From positions 1 to 11,445 of the forward strand of contig JACTVF010000054.1 of assembly GCA_019695435.1 (NCBI GenBank): a stretch of DNA of 11,445 nucleotides, read 5' to 3'. Shown piece after piece: positions 1 through 6,649 of the stretch (its first letter is position 1; the number at the start of each line of letters is the position of its first letter). A model generated the notes under the pieces. It saw only the letters and a program-made list of their open reading frames with translations, was not told where the DNA came from and did not search any database. Position numbers and translations under genes: made by a program. The stretch is from Methanoregulaceae archaeon (GTDB lineage: Archaea > Halobacteriota > Methanomicrobia > Methanomicrobiales > Methanospirillaceae).

Positions 1-713
1 AGGACTGTGCCCGACCCCGGGCCCGCGACCGAGAGTTTGAGTTCCTCGCCGAGGTAGCGCTGGGCAAGCCCGATCATGACCATAAGAAGGTCGGCAACCC
101 CTTCACCCGTGTGGGCGCTCACCGGCACGATTGCAAGGTTGCGCCGGAAATCCGAAACCCGGTCGTACCGGTCGGCGGAGAAACCGAGGTCCGAGAGGTT
201 ACCCACGATCTCGTAGGTTTTCGTCTCAACATCGGTCTTGACCCGCTCGTTCTGTTTTGCAAACGTCGAAAGGAACAACTCGTTCCTGTTGATCCTCCAG
301 CCGTGGAGCCGGTCAATTTTTGTCGCCGCGATCACAAACGGCGTCTTGCAGTTACGCAGGATCTGGAGTGCCTCGATCGTCTGGGGCTGAAACCCCTGGT
401 TGATATCTACGACGAGGATTGCCATGTCGGCAAGCGCCCCGCCCCGGGCACGCAGCGTGGTAAATGCATGGTGCCCCGGGGTATCGATAAAGAGCAGCCC
501 GGGGATGTTGATCGGGATTTTCTCCATCGATCCGCTCATCGTGCGGATCGCTTCGATGGGGACGATCGTCGCCCCGATATGCTGGGTGATCGCGCCCGCT
601 TCAGATGTGACGACCGATGAGCCGCGTATCCGGTCGAGAAGCGAGGTCTTGCCGTGATCCACATGCCCCATGACGCACACAATCGGGGTCCTGATCTTCG
701 GGTCTGCCGCCAT
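1..713 (-). CDS. infB: Translation initiation factor IF2/IF5B, archaeal type, N-terminal GTPase part (3' end outside window)
   Basis: This gene encodes the GTPase that promotes ribosomal subunit joining and initiator-tRNA placement in the cytoplasm. The 237 visible codons form the G domain: P-loop GHVDHGKT at residues 16-23, the switch I region with GAITQHIGA around 40-48, G3 DTPGH at 77-81, G4 TKID at 131-134 and G5 SAHTGEG near residue 210. The archaeal and eukaryotic IF5B family starts almost directly at this domain, as here, whereas bacterial IF2 has a long N-terminal extension. The ATG at 711-713 is preceded by a purine-rich GGGAGGGG stretch and by a TATA box. The P-loop is uninterrupted, so there is no intein in the visible part. 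The G4 motif has Thr in place of the usual Asn. The frame stays open to base 1, so the rest of the protein lies outside the window. The family call is very secure. Confidence 0.96.
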   Translation of the reverse strand, partial: MAADPKIRTPIVCVMGHVDHGKTSLLDRIRGSSVVTSEAGAITQHIGATIVPIEAIRTMSGSMEKIPINIPGLLFIDTPGHHAFTTLRARGGALADMAILVVDINQGFQPQTIEALQILRNCKTPFVIAATKIDRLHGWRINRNELFLSTFAKQNERVKTDVETKTYEIVGNLSDLGFSADRYDRVSDFRRNLAIVPVSAHTGEGVADLLMVMIGLAQRYLGEELKLSVAGPGSGTV

Positions 714-751
714 CTCCCCACCCCTCCCATTCGCACGTGCCCTGAATAGTG

Positions 752-762
752 GATTAAAAATC
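752..762 (-). promoter_or_regulatory. TATA box of infB
   Basis: On the minus strand this reads GATTTTTAATC, centred about 44 bases before the infB ATG. Archaeal transcription starts about 25 bases downstream of the TATA centre, so the 5' leader would be about 20 bases and would include the GGGAGGGG ribosome-binding stretch. Placement is by inspection only. Confidence 0.5.
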
Positions 763-866
763 ATCCATGGCGCGGCATCGTCACAACGCCGCATGCCATC
801 CTTACAAATCTCCTGTCAGAGCCACCTGATAACTTAATGGACGCCCCTCCCTATTAATAATCGCTC

Positions 867-888
867 CCGGACAGTTGTCAGGGTCCGG
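867..888. repeat. Short inverted repeat in the infB-tRNA intergenic region
   Basis: The arms CCGGAC (867-872) and GTCCGG (883-888) are separated by 10 bases. An AT-rich CTATTAATAA stretch lies just upstream at 851-860 and a short T-run follows at 896-899. This could be a small transcribed hairpin or a protein-binding site. Nothing else was recognised between the infB start and the tRNA promoter, and no credible reading frame is present there. Confidence 0.25.
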
Positions 889-926
889 CCGGTCCTTTTG
901 TCGCCGGGTTCCCGCGGGGCAGGGAG

Positions 927-935
927 TTAAATTAA
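927..935 (+). promoter_or_regulatory. TATA box of the tRNA-His gene
   Basis: TTAAATTAA is centred about 38 bases before the tRNA 5' end, preceded by the purine-rich GGCAGGGAG, which could serve as BRE. Transcription would start near 957 and leave a short 5' leader for RNase P to remove. Confidence 0.5.
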
Positions 936-968
936 TCAGAGTTCACGACCAAGTTAACAGGAACATCT

Positions 969-1042
969 GCCAGGGTAGGGTAGTCTGGTTATCCTAAGGG
1001 GCTGTGGATCCCTCGACCCGGGTTCAAATCTCGGCCCTGGCC
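969..1042 (+). tRNA. tRNA-His (anticodon GUG)
   Basis: The cloverleaf folds completely. The acceptor stem GCCAGGG pairs with CCCTGGC (1035-1041). U8, A14, G15, G18-G19 and A21 sit in canonical positions. The anticodon stem AGGGG/TCCCT carries loop CTGTGGA, giving anticodon GTG for His codons. The T arm is CCGGG/CTCGG with loop TTCAAAT. The discriminator base is C at 1042, the tRNA-His identity base, which supports the assignment. CCA is not encoded, since CTA follows the acceptor stem. The base before position 1 is T, so the G(-1) characteristic of mature tRNA-His is apparently not encoded. The D-stem has a T13-T22 mismatch and a G10-T25 wobble. No intron is present. Confidence 0.95.
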
Positions 1043-1059
1043 TAATTACCGCTAGTTAA

Positions 1060-1081
1060 AGTCTAATTCCACTTTTAGACT
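1060..1081 (+). terminator. Hairpin downstream of tRNA-His, possible terminator
   Basis: A perfect 7-bp inverted repeat, AGTCTAA and TTAGACT, with an 8-base loop begins 18 bases after the tRNA end. The surrounding DNA is AT-rich and T-runs follow near 1092-1114. Archaeal termination depends mainly on T-tracts, so the hairpin may act in 3' processing rather than termination. Confidence 0.35.
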
Positions 1082-1202
1082 AAAATCGGGCTTATTCTCC
1101 TTCTGGTCTTTTACAGAGAAAAAGATGATCTCGATCTCCTTGTAGCCTCAAAACAGGGATTATTTTCATGCGCAACATCATTCTGCATCAATAAACCTAT
1201 AC

Positions 1203-1242
1203 CCCATGAGAAACGCCAATAGAAACGCATGATGGGGCTCGC
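1203..1242. repeat. Direct repeat copy 1, downstream of the large sensor kinase gene
   Basis: This 40-base stretch matches 4378-4417 in the same orientation at 34 of 40 positions by eye, and both copies end in GGGGCTCGC. It lies 6 bases outside the stop codon of the sensor kinase gene. The two copies together bracket the whole transcription unit, promoter included. A shorter related string, GGCTCGCTATTGT, occurs at 4308-4320 in the kinase leader. The origin is unknown; it could be the edge of an inserted or duplicated unit. Confidence 0.7.
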
Positions 1243-1248
1243 CGTTGT

Positions 1249-4200
1249 CTATATGCGGAATGAGCCGGGTGGCACGACCATCGCGAACCGTGCTCCTTTA
1301 CCCGGCTCGCCATTCTCACGAATGGTGATGCCGGTGAGACCCAAAATTTCCCGGGAAAGGGCCAGACCAAGCCCGGTGTTCTCCCCAAAGCCCCAATCGA
1401 AGATTCGTTCCTTGTCCTCAGCAGGGATACCATCACCATCGTCTTCACATACAACGACATGAGTGCCATCGCATTCCTCAGCAGAGAACCGGATGGTGGT
1501 AATCTTCCTGCCATACCGTACCGCATTCTCAATCAGATTGTAAAATACCTTGAAAATCAGTGGATCAGCAAACACTTCTATTCCGGCAGGCAGATCGTTT
1601 TTCACCAGGATCTTCCCGAGTGGAACTTGCTTAGCTGCAGTGTCCACAAGAGTGCGTATATCCTGCCATCTGGGAGCCGTTTCTCCGATTGTAGTATATA
1701 TTTTTGCGAACTGGCCTATAGAGGAAATACGGGTACTTGCCTGCTTGATCCACGTGAAATAATTCTCAAGAGCTGGATCCGGGATCTTCTCGCGAAGTAA
1801 CTCAACAAAACCATTCAAAGCCAGAAGCTGGTTGTTGATGTCATGCCTGGTGATGTTTATAAGGATGGCGAGCTTCCTGTTCGCCTGACGGGATGCTTCT
1901 TCCGCCTTTTTGCGTTCGGTGATGTCATGCACTGATCCGATCAAGTGTGTACAGTTACCTGCCTCATCAAAGATGGGTGCGACACTGACATCTCCGATCA
2001 GCTGCCCACTGGGGTAATCGGAGGTTTCCTCCCAACGAACGATGGCCTTTTCTTCGATGGCCTGCCGGTATTTTTCCAGAACAATGGAGAGAGACGGTTC
2101 GGGAATGATCTCGGTCACCTTCTTGCCGATAACCTGTTCGGGAGGCACTCCGATGGTCCTGCTAAAAGCCGAGTTGACTGAAGTAAAGCGGTACTGCTCA
2201 TGAGGTTCGACGGTCAGTTGAAAGATGCTGTCTCCGACAGTATTATAGATGGAAGTAAGGCGTTGTTCGTTTTCATGCAGTACCTGCTCCTTCTGTTTAC
2301 GTTCGGTGATATCCCGGACAATACCCAGTACCCGGTCAGCACCATGCCTGACTAACCGGGCCTCGAACCAGGAGATGCCTGCAGGTACGGCAAGTTTGTA
2401 TTCGACCTGCTGGAGTGTATCGGTCTCGATCGCTGCTGAGATCACCAGTAGAATGGCCTTTGCGGCATCGGCATCAAAACCGGCGTCAAGAATGTTTTTT
2501 CCGATGATCTGATCCGGTGGCATAGCCAGCAGGTTCTTGTCGGCTGCTTGGAAATCGAGACAGGTGCCGTCACGGGAGAGAACAAAAAGGAGGTCTGGCA
2601 TTGCGGCGAGTATGGCAGAGTTGCGCTGTTCGCTCTCCTGTAATGCTTTTTCAGTCTCCTTTTCCTCCGTAATATCCTGGCCTACCGACAGATATTCGGT
2701 AATCGTTCCGGAAGGATCGAAGATCGCGCGGTCACTCCACCGCTGCCATCGTATGCTGCCGTCCGGCATAATGATCCTGTGTTCGATGGTACCGACGGGA
2801 TGGTCCATTGTTAAGGATTCAAAGAACTGTTTCACGCGCTTCTGATCTTCGACAGGGATCTTTGGGCGGAACCGGTGCCCGAGGATCTTGTCACGTTTCA
2901 GGCCGAAACACCGGCAGTAGGCTTCGTTGACAAAGACATGAATGCCGTCTGGTGAGAACCGGGAGATGAATTCGGTCTGGTCCTCAACAACATTCCGGTA
3001 CCGCTGCTCGCTCTCCCGGAGCGCCCCTTCTGCCCATATGCGTTCTGTGATGTCCACGGCCATCGTCAGGATCGCGGGCTGGTTGTTTGTCGTAATGGGA
3101 ATGAACGAGATGAGGACGGAGGACTTTGTATCCCCCCCTTTTTTGATGATAGTAAAGAGCTCGCTCTCGACTTTTTCCTGCGTCTGATATAATGCAGTCC
3201 GCCGCTTTAAGTCCCCCGGCGTCATGATTCCCAGCTCTTGTGCATCTCTCCCGATGATCTCTTCTTCAGGGTAACCGGTGATGCGCTGAAAGGCCTCGTT
3301 CGTGAAAACATATTTACCGGTCCTGGAGTCGCTGATGGCAATGGGATACGGGCTGTTCTCGAAGATTGACCGGAACTGTGCCCCGCTCTCGCGGATCCGC
3401 TTCTCGCTCTTCGCCAGCTCATCATATTGTGATCGCAGCTCCTCGGCGGAAGCAGCAAGTTGGTCGTTTGCTGAATGGATCTCCTCTTCTGCCCGTCGCC
3501 GCTCGGTGATGTCCCGGATCGACTCGATCGCACCAACAATCTTGCCGTGACGGTCGTAAAGCGGGCTCGCAATTCCCATGAGCGTGGCCGGCTTTCCTTT
3601 AAGGTGGGGGAGGGTTGTATCGGCGAGCAGGATGTCCTTTTTGTGGATGATATGTGCATATTTTTTGGCGATGGCCTCCTCAGATTCAAAGATTAAATCG
3701 ATCAGGATCGGTTGCCGTTGCCCGTAGAAAGGGATTGCGTACTCGTAATCTCTCTTTCCCAGCATCTCCGTTGCCGGAACACCTGTCATCTCTTCAATAG
3801 CACGGTTCCACGCGATCACCAGCCCATCGGTATCTATTGCAAATGTCGCATCCGGGAGGAAGTTGATGATATCCGCTTCTCGGCGCTTAAGGTCACGTAT
3901 GTTCGCCTCTGCCCTTCTCTGCTGGATAGCCTGGCTGGTCTGGTGTGCGAGCTCGATGAACTGTGACTTGGGCTCACCGCCTTTCTGGAGGTAAAAGTCT
4001 GCCCCTTCGTTCAGCGCTTGGATGACAACCTCTTCACGTCCTCGCCCGGTGAAAAGGATAAATGGTATGGCATTTCCCGAAGTCCGTATCTTCTTCAAAA
4101 ATTCGATACCATCCATGTCCGGCATCTGGTAGTCCGCGATAATGGCGTCGTAACTCTTTGAATTCAGGAGAGTAAGGGCAGCGGGAGCTGAGGTTATGGT

Positions 4201-4290
4201 GTCAACGATGAATTGCCCGCTTCGCTCAAGGAAGAGTTTGCCGATCTCCAGCAAACTGGGTTCATCATCGACATAGAGAATGCGGTACAT
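1249..4290 (-). CDS. Sensor histidine kinase with N-terminal receiver and five PAS domains
   Basis: This is a 1013-residue cytoplasmic two-component protein with no membrane segment. The receiver domain spans 1-120, with acidic D8/D9, phosphoacceptor D53, T81 and K103. Five PAS domains follow at about 132-265, 304-418, 428-547, 554-668 and 674-797; most end in the DIT-E/RDITER type of PAC motif. A charged coiled coil lies at about 264-303 between PAS1 and PAS2. The kinase core has H-box ITRHDINNQL with phosphoacceptor H816, N-box NLIEN at 918-922, G1 DDGDGIP at 950-956 and G2 GLGL at 973-976, so it should be active. A receiver placed before the sensors and the kinase is typical of methanogen signal proteins; it could be an input from another kinase or an internal phosphate sink. 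The ligand is not visible. The ATG at 4290 begins the receiver directly, has no strong Shine-Dalgarno, and sits about 45 bases after a good TATA box. Confidence 0.93.
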   Translation of the reverse strand: MYRILYVDDEPSLLEIGKLFLERSGQFIVDTITSAPAALTLLNSKSYDAIIADYQMPDMDGIEFLKKIRTSGNAIPFILFTGRGREEVVIQALNEGADFYLQKGGEPKSQFIELAHQTSQAIQQRRAEANIRDLKRREADIINFLPDATFAIDTDGLVIAWNRAIEEMTGVPATEMLGKRDYEYAIPFYGQRQPILIDLIFESEEAIAKKYAHIIHKKDILLADTTLPHLKGKPATLMGIASPLYDRHGKIVGAIESIRDITERRRAEEEIHSANDQLAASAEELRSQYDELAKSEKRIRESGAQFRSIFENSPYPIAISDSRTGKYVFTNEAFQRITGYPEEEIIGRDAQELGIMTPGDLKRRTALYQTQEKVESELFTIIKKGGDTKSSVLISFIPITTNNQPAILTMAVDITERIWAEGALRESEQRYRNVVEDQTEFISRFSPDGIHVFVNEAYCRCFGLKRDKILGHRFRPKIPVEDQKRVKQFFESLTMDHPVGTIEHRIIMPDGSIRWQRWSDRAIFDPSGTITEYLSVGQDITEEKETEKALQESEQRNSAILAAMPDLLFVLSRDGTCLDFQAADKNLLAMPPDQIIGKNILDAGFDADAAKAILLVISAAIETDTLQQVEYKLAVPAGISWFEARLVRHGADRVLGIVRDITERKQKEQVLHENEQRLTSIYNTVGDSIFQLTVEPHEQYRFTSVNSAFSRTIGVPPEQVIGKKVTEIIPEPSLSIVLEKYRQAIEEKAIVRWEETSDYPSGQLIGDVSVAPIFDEAGNCTHLIGSVHDITERKKAEEASRQANRKLAILINITRHDINNQLLALNGFVELLREKIPDPALENYFTWIKQASTRISSIGQFAKIYTTIGETAPRWQDIRTLVDTAAKQVPLGKILVKNDLPAGIEVFADPLIFKVFYNLIENAVRYGRKITTIRFSAEECDGTHVVVCEDDGDGIPAEDKERIFDWGFGENTGLGLALSREILGLTGITIRENGEPGKGARFAMVVPPGSFRI

Positions 4291-4330
4291 GAGGACAACG
4301 TTCTAATGGCTCGCTATTGTTTGAGAGTCA

Positions 4331-4341
4331 TATTATATCTT
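4331..4341 (-). promoter_or_regulatory. TATA box of the sensor kinase gene
   Basis: Read on the minus strand this is AAGATATAATA, centred about 46 bases before the ATG at 4290. The predicted leader is about 20 bases. It is one of the clearest TATA boxes in the window. Confidence 0.6.
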
Positions 4342-4353
4342 GCCATTCTCACA

Positions 4354-4371
4354 AAGGGAATACAATCCCTT
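4354..4371. promoter_or_regulatory. Inverted repeat just upstream of the sensor kinase TATA box
   Basis: AAGGGA and TCCCTT are perfect 6-bp arms around a 6-base spacer. In the direction of the kinase gene the site lies 13 to 40 bases before the TATA box, where archaeal regulators or activators often bind. A regulatory role is inferred from position and symmetry only. Confidence 0.35.
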
Positions 4372-4377
4372 AATGGT

Positions 4378-4417
4378 CCCATGAAAAACGCCCACAGAAA
4401 CGTATGGCGGGGCTCGC
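4378..4417. repeat. Direct repeat copy 2, upstream of the sensor kinase promoter
   Basis: This is the partner of 1203-1242: same orientation, 34 of 40 bases identical, no gaps. It lies about 90 bases before the kinase start codon and just beyond the inverted repeat at 4354-4371. The 3.1 kb between the copies contains exactly one complete gene and its promoter. Confidence 0.7.
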
Positions 4418-4450
4418 TATAAGCACCACTCGATTAACAGGGATCCCATC

Positions 4451-4588
4451 TCATAAAAATGCAAACGCGATCTCGGAATATGCCGTATCGATTAACTCCC
4501 GGTAGTAGCCATGATCAAATGATTTCACACCCCACACCGGTTCCACCCGGTACCATCGGGCATCGGCCACGAAGTACTGGATCTTCAT
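4451..4588 (-). CDS. Small hypothetical protein, 45 residues, possibly a gene remnant
   Basis: The frame starts at ATG 4588 and ends at a TGA at 4451-4453. The product (MKIQYFVADARWYRVEPVW at the start) is rich in Tyr, Trp and Phe, has balanced charge, and in its first half uses third-base G/C codons like the neighbouring genes, so it reads like real protein. It lies 54 bases after the lipoprotein stop codon, in the same frame. The frame is open all the way back to that stop, giving 62 uninterrupted codons. Only a weak GGGAAGG precedes the ATG. It may be a small gene cotranscribed with the lipoprotein, or the surviving tail of a longer protein whose 5' part was lost. No family was recognised. 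Confidence 0.4.
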   Translation of the reverse strand: MKIQYFVADARWYRVEPVWGVKSFDHGYYRELIDTAYSEIAFAFL

Positions 4589-4642
4589 ACCGGTGCCGAA
4601 CCTTCCCGCCTTTTCGCCATGCAGGAAAAAAGGGAGGCCGTA

Positions 4643-5386
4643 TCAGGACAGTGTTGCCTGGATGGTCCACGGGCCGCTTGCTGTCACGTTCAGGTAATAC
4701 CTCCCCGCGTCCAGTTTCCGGGATTTTATACCTGAACTGGTGCCAATCTCATTTGCGAGGAGCGCGAGCCGGTTACCCGCGCTGTCTGTGAGCCAGACGA
4801 TATAATTATTCTGGCCTGAATAGTCCAGAGTAAACACCCACAGGCCGGTCTCGGTCGCGGTAAAGGGGACCACCATACTCCCGGTCCCGGAGAGGACCGC
4901 CGCTGAACTGCCGGTACTGGCCGCTCCCTGGTATAACGAATAGATGATGCCGGGAACTGCCTGTTTGCAGATGGTATTGAAATCAGGGGAATAGATCCAG
5001 GCCGTCTTTCCCCCGGTATCACGGGTCACGAGGTACGTGTTGCCTCCCGTTAGCTGCCACGTTCCGTTGTACATGACCGCGGGCTGGTTTGCATAGGTTT
5101 CCTGCGTCTTTCCATTTACATCGAATGCAATCCTGAACTGGTACGCGGGACCCGGGCTCCTCCAGACACCGACAATGGGGTCGAGGGACAGCGATGCAGA
5201 CAGGGAGCGGGACGAGGCGATCGTTGAGGCTGCAGGAGTGGCCGATGTGGCAGGGGCCGGGGCGGCCGAAGTCGTACCGGTACCCGTGCACCCGGCGGCA
5301 AAGACCGAGATGATACAGAAAACGATCAGGATAAGAGGCCCGGCCTCCTTCACGTTACGGAGACAGCAGACTGATTGCATTTTCAT
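4643..5386 (-). CDS. Secreted lipoprotein of unknown function
   Basis: This is a 247-residue exported protein. A hydrophobic signal segment at about 16-31 ends in lipobox FAAGC with C33, so the mature protein is probably lipid-anchored on the outer face of the membrane. A Thr/Ser/Ala/Pro-rich linker spans about 34-67. A beta-rich domain starting with DPIVGVW runs about 69-153. A second beta-sandwich-like domain (about 165-245), rich in Gly, Thr and Tyr, ends in a DAGRYYLNV strand like the C-terminal stabilising domains of secreted proteins. No catalytic motif was found, so binding or a structural role is likely. ATG 5386 is chosen because GGGGGTG lies 11 bases before it; the second ATG two codons later is possible. 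It is transcribed divergently from the DUF457 gene. Export is well supported; function is unknown. Confidence 0.85.
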   Translation of the reverse strand: MKMQSVCCLRNVKEAGPLILIVFCIISVFAAGCTGTGTTSAAPAPATSATPAASTIASSRSLSASLSLDPIVGVWRSPGPAYQFRIAFDVNGKTQETYANQPAVMYNGTWQLTGGNTYLVTRDTGGKTAWIYSPDFNTICKQAVPGIIYSLYQGAASTGSSAAVLSGTGSMVVPFTATETGLWVFTLDYSGQNNYIVWLTDSAGNRLALLANEIGTSSGIKSRKLDAGRYYLNVTASGPWTIQATLS

Positions 5387-5413
5387 ACCCGGTTCAGCAC
5401 CCCCTTGGTAGTG

Positions 5414-5426
5414 CTATACTTTATCG
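5414..5426 (-). promoter_or_regulatory. Possible TATA box of the lipoprotein gene
   Basis: On the minus strand this reads CGATAAAGTATAG, about 34 bases before the ATG at 5386. The spacing would leave a leader of only about 10 bases, shorter than needed to include the GGGGGTG site, so either the start site is slightly upstream or this is not the true box. Confidence 0.35.
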
Positions 5427-5585
5427 CCCGGCTTTTGAGTACTTTCCGGAGATGTAACCGCCAGGTTATATCTATCATTCCTGACATTTTTACCGTCAAC
5501 GACAAGAACGGAGCTGCCGGTACGGGCCACGCTTTACGATCGGGCCCCGGCGTTTTGCAGGGACGAGCACCCTTTTGTAGTTTCA

Positions 5586-5598
5586 TCTGGTAACCAGA
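5586..5598. promoter_or_regulatory. 13-bp palindrome at the DUF457 gene start, possible operator
   Basis: TCTGGTAACCAGA is a perfect palindrome around a central A and ends three bases before the GTG start at 5602. It occupies the place where a Shine-Dalgarno would be, and none is visible there. A repressor binding here could block transcription or leaderless initiation. The remaining intergenic DNA (5387-5585) shows no gene or other structure I could support. Confidence 0.35.
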
Positions 5599-5601
5599 AT
5601 T

Positions 5602-6504
5602 GTGGACTCCCTCACTCACGCGCTTGTTGCCGCCATTCTCGCATACGCGCTCGGCTTCCCGCAGCTCCTGCCGTTTGTCGTTATCGGTGCGGTGATTATC
5701 GATACCGATGTCCTCTTCTCGCTTATCTCCGACCGGCATCCCCCGCTCTATCTCTTCACACACGGGGGAATTGCCCACAGCCTCGCGGGTGCGGTCGTGA
5801 TGTCCGTCCTCGCTTTTGTTGGCATCGCCCTTGCAGTCCTTGCCGGGCTTATCGACCCGGCCATCCTCGTCCGCGCCGGCCCTTCCGGGTTTGCCGCTGT
5901 GCTCGCCGGCGCGTTCCTGCACATCGGTCTTGACCTGCCGGCCTGCCCCGGCATCCCGCTGTTCGCACCGGCATCAGACCGGAAATACGGGCTCTGTATC
6001 CTCCCCGGCCCCAGTCTGCTCCTCATGGCGACAAGCCTCGTTTTCCTGATCTGGATGGCGCTCGGCGTGGTTGCCCTTGCCGGCGGAATGTTTGCCTATG
6101 CAGTAATCCTCGGTGCGTTCCTGTCTGTCCGGGTCGTCGCATACCTTGTGGCACATACGAATATCCGTGGCGCCGGGCGTGCGATCCCCGCCATAAATCC
6201 GCTGCGGTGGCTGGTGATCGGCGGAACTGCTGATGTCTGGACCGTGAGGGATTACCGGATCGGGGTTGGGATTTGCGACCCTGTGGACTACCCAAAATTC
6301 AGAAACACCGACCCGGATGAGGTCGCACCGTACCTCGCACTGCCGGAAGTACAACGGCTGCGGTACCACTCGTATATCGTGACCGCGGAAAAAGAGGGCG
6401 ATGCCATCATCTTTTCCGATCCTTTGCGGGTGTCGGGAAGGATATTCTACCCGCCGCACTTCAGGAGTATCGTTATTTCTCCGGTCAGTCGGCACCGGGC
6501 TTGA
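5602..6504 (+). CDS. YdjM/DUF457-family membrane protein, putative metal-dependent hydrolase
   Basis: This is a 300-residue integral membrane protein. The start MDSLTHAL is the typical beginning of the family and supports the GTG start at 5602, although no Shine-Dalgarno is seen. Conserved polar residues of the family are present: H6, the DTD pair at 34-36, HGGIAHS with H54 and H59, and HIGLD with H107 and D111; together they could bind a metal. Membrane segments lie at about 8-32, 60-84, 97-110, 137-158 and 162-184. The C-terminal 110 residues are soluble and probably cytoplasmic. Family members are annotated as putative membrane-bound metal-dependent hydrolases (the bacterial YdjM is described as LexA-regulated), but no substrate is established. 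The gene is single and diverges from the lipoprotein gene. A decayed copy of its middle and 3' end lies at about 9060-9396. Confidence 0.85.
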   Translation: MDSLTHALVAAILAYALGFPQLLPFVVIGAVIIDTDVLFSLISDRHPPLYLFTHGGIAHSLAGAVVMSVLAFVGIALAVLAGLIDPAILVRAGPSGFAAVLAGAFLHIGLDLPACPGIPLFAPASDRKYGLCILPGPSLLLMATSLVFLIWMALGVVALAGGMFAYAVILGAFLSVRVVAYLVAHTNIRGAGRAIPAINPLRWLVIGGTADVWTVRDYRIGVGICDPVDYPKFRNTDPDEVAPYLALPEVQRLRYHSYIVTAEKEGDAIIFSDPLRVSGRIFYPPHFRSIVISPVSRHRA

Positions 6505-6542
6505 ACGAGGTGTCGTCTTCCCCGGCCTTGGAGAACTCATCG

Positions 6543-6571
6543 GGGTTTTAAGATTTTTGGGGATTTTTCCC
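6543..6571 (+). terminator. T-rich tract after the DUF457 gene, possible terminator
   Basis: Three runs of four or five Ts occur between 6545 and 6568, and the GGGGATTTTTCCC part is a short inverted repeat. T-runs are the main archaeal termination signal, and the position, 40 bases past the stop codon, fits. The TTTTAAGA here and again at 6579-6586 could alternatively be TATA-like. Confidence 0.35.
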
Positions 6572-6603
6572 GGAGCTCTTTTAAGAAACCGATGCCGTTG
6601 TTC

Positions 6604-6619
6604 CCGGTATCCGGTAATC
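6604..6619. repeat. 16-bp direct repeat, copy 1
   Basis: CCGGTATCCGGTAATC matches 6870-6885 at 15 of 16 bases in the same orientation. Each copy is itself an imperfect tandem of CCGGTA. This copy lies 20 bases after a TTTTAAGA string, so it may be a remnant of a duplicated promoter region. Confidence 0.55.
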
Positions 6620-6649
6620 GGGGATCCTCTTATCGCAGGCCGGAATTAC

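Noticed and set aside
128..321. Thr in place of Asn in the G4 motif of IF2/IF5B as a sign of loss of function
   Set aside because: All other G motifs are intact, and from memory TKID variants also occur in archaeal homologues, so it is unlikely to matter.
111..657. Plus-strand open frames of 85-169 codons
   Set aside because: They are antisense to the clearly conserved IF2/IF5B GTPase domain and show no protein-like motifs.
1..713. Intein in the IF2/IF5B P-loop, as found in some archaea
   Set aside because: The GTPase motifs G1 to G5 are contiguous at normal spacing in the visible part.
969..1242. tRNA-His as the attachment site of an integrated element carrying the sensor kinase
   Set aside because: No second copy of the tRNA 3' end and no integrase were found in the window; the direct repeats lie well outside the tRNA.
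4429..4496. TCGATTAAC occurring twice within 60 bases
   Set aside because: Nine bases, and one copy lies inside the small reading frame; too short to support as a repeat element.
5383..6540. Long minus-strand open frames opposite the DUF457 gene (up to 188 codons)
   Set aside because: They are antisense shadows caused by high G+C at third positions; their products are rich in Arg, Pro and Gly with no recognisable domain.
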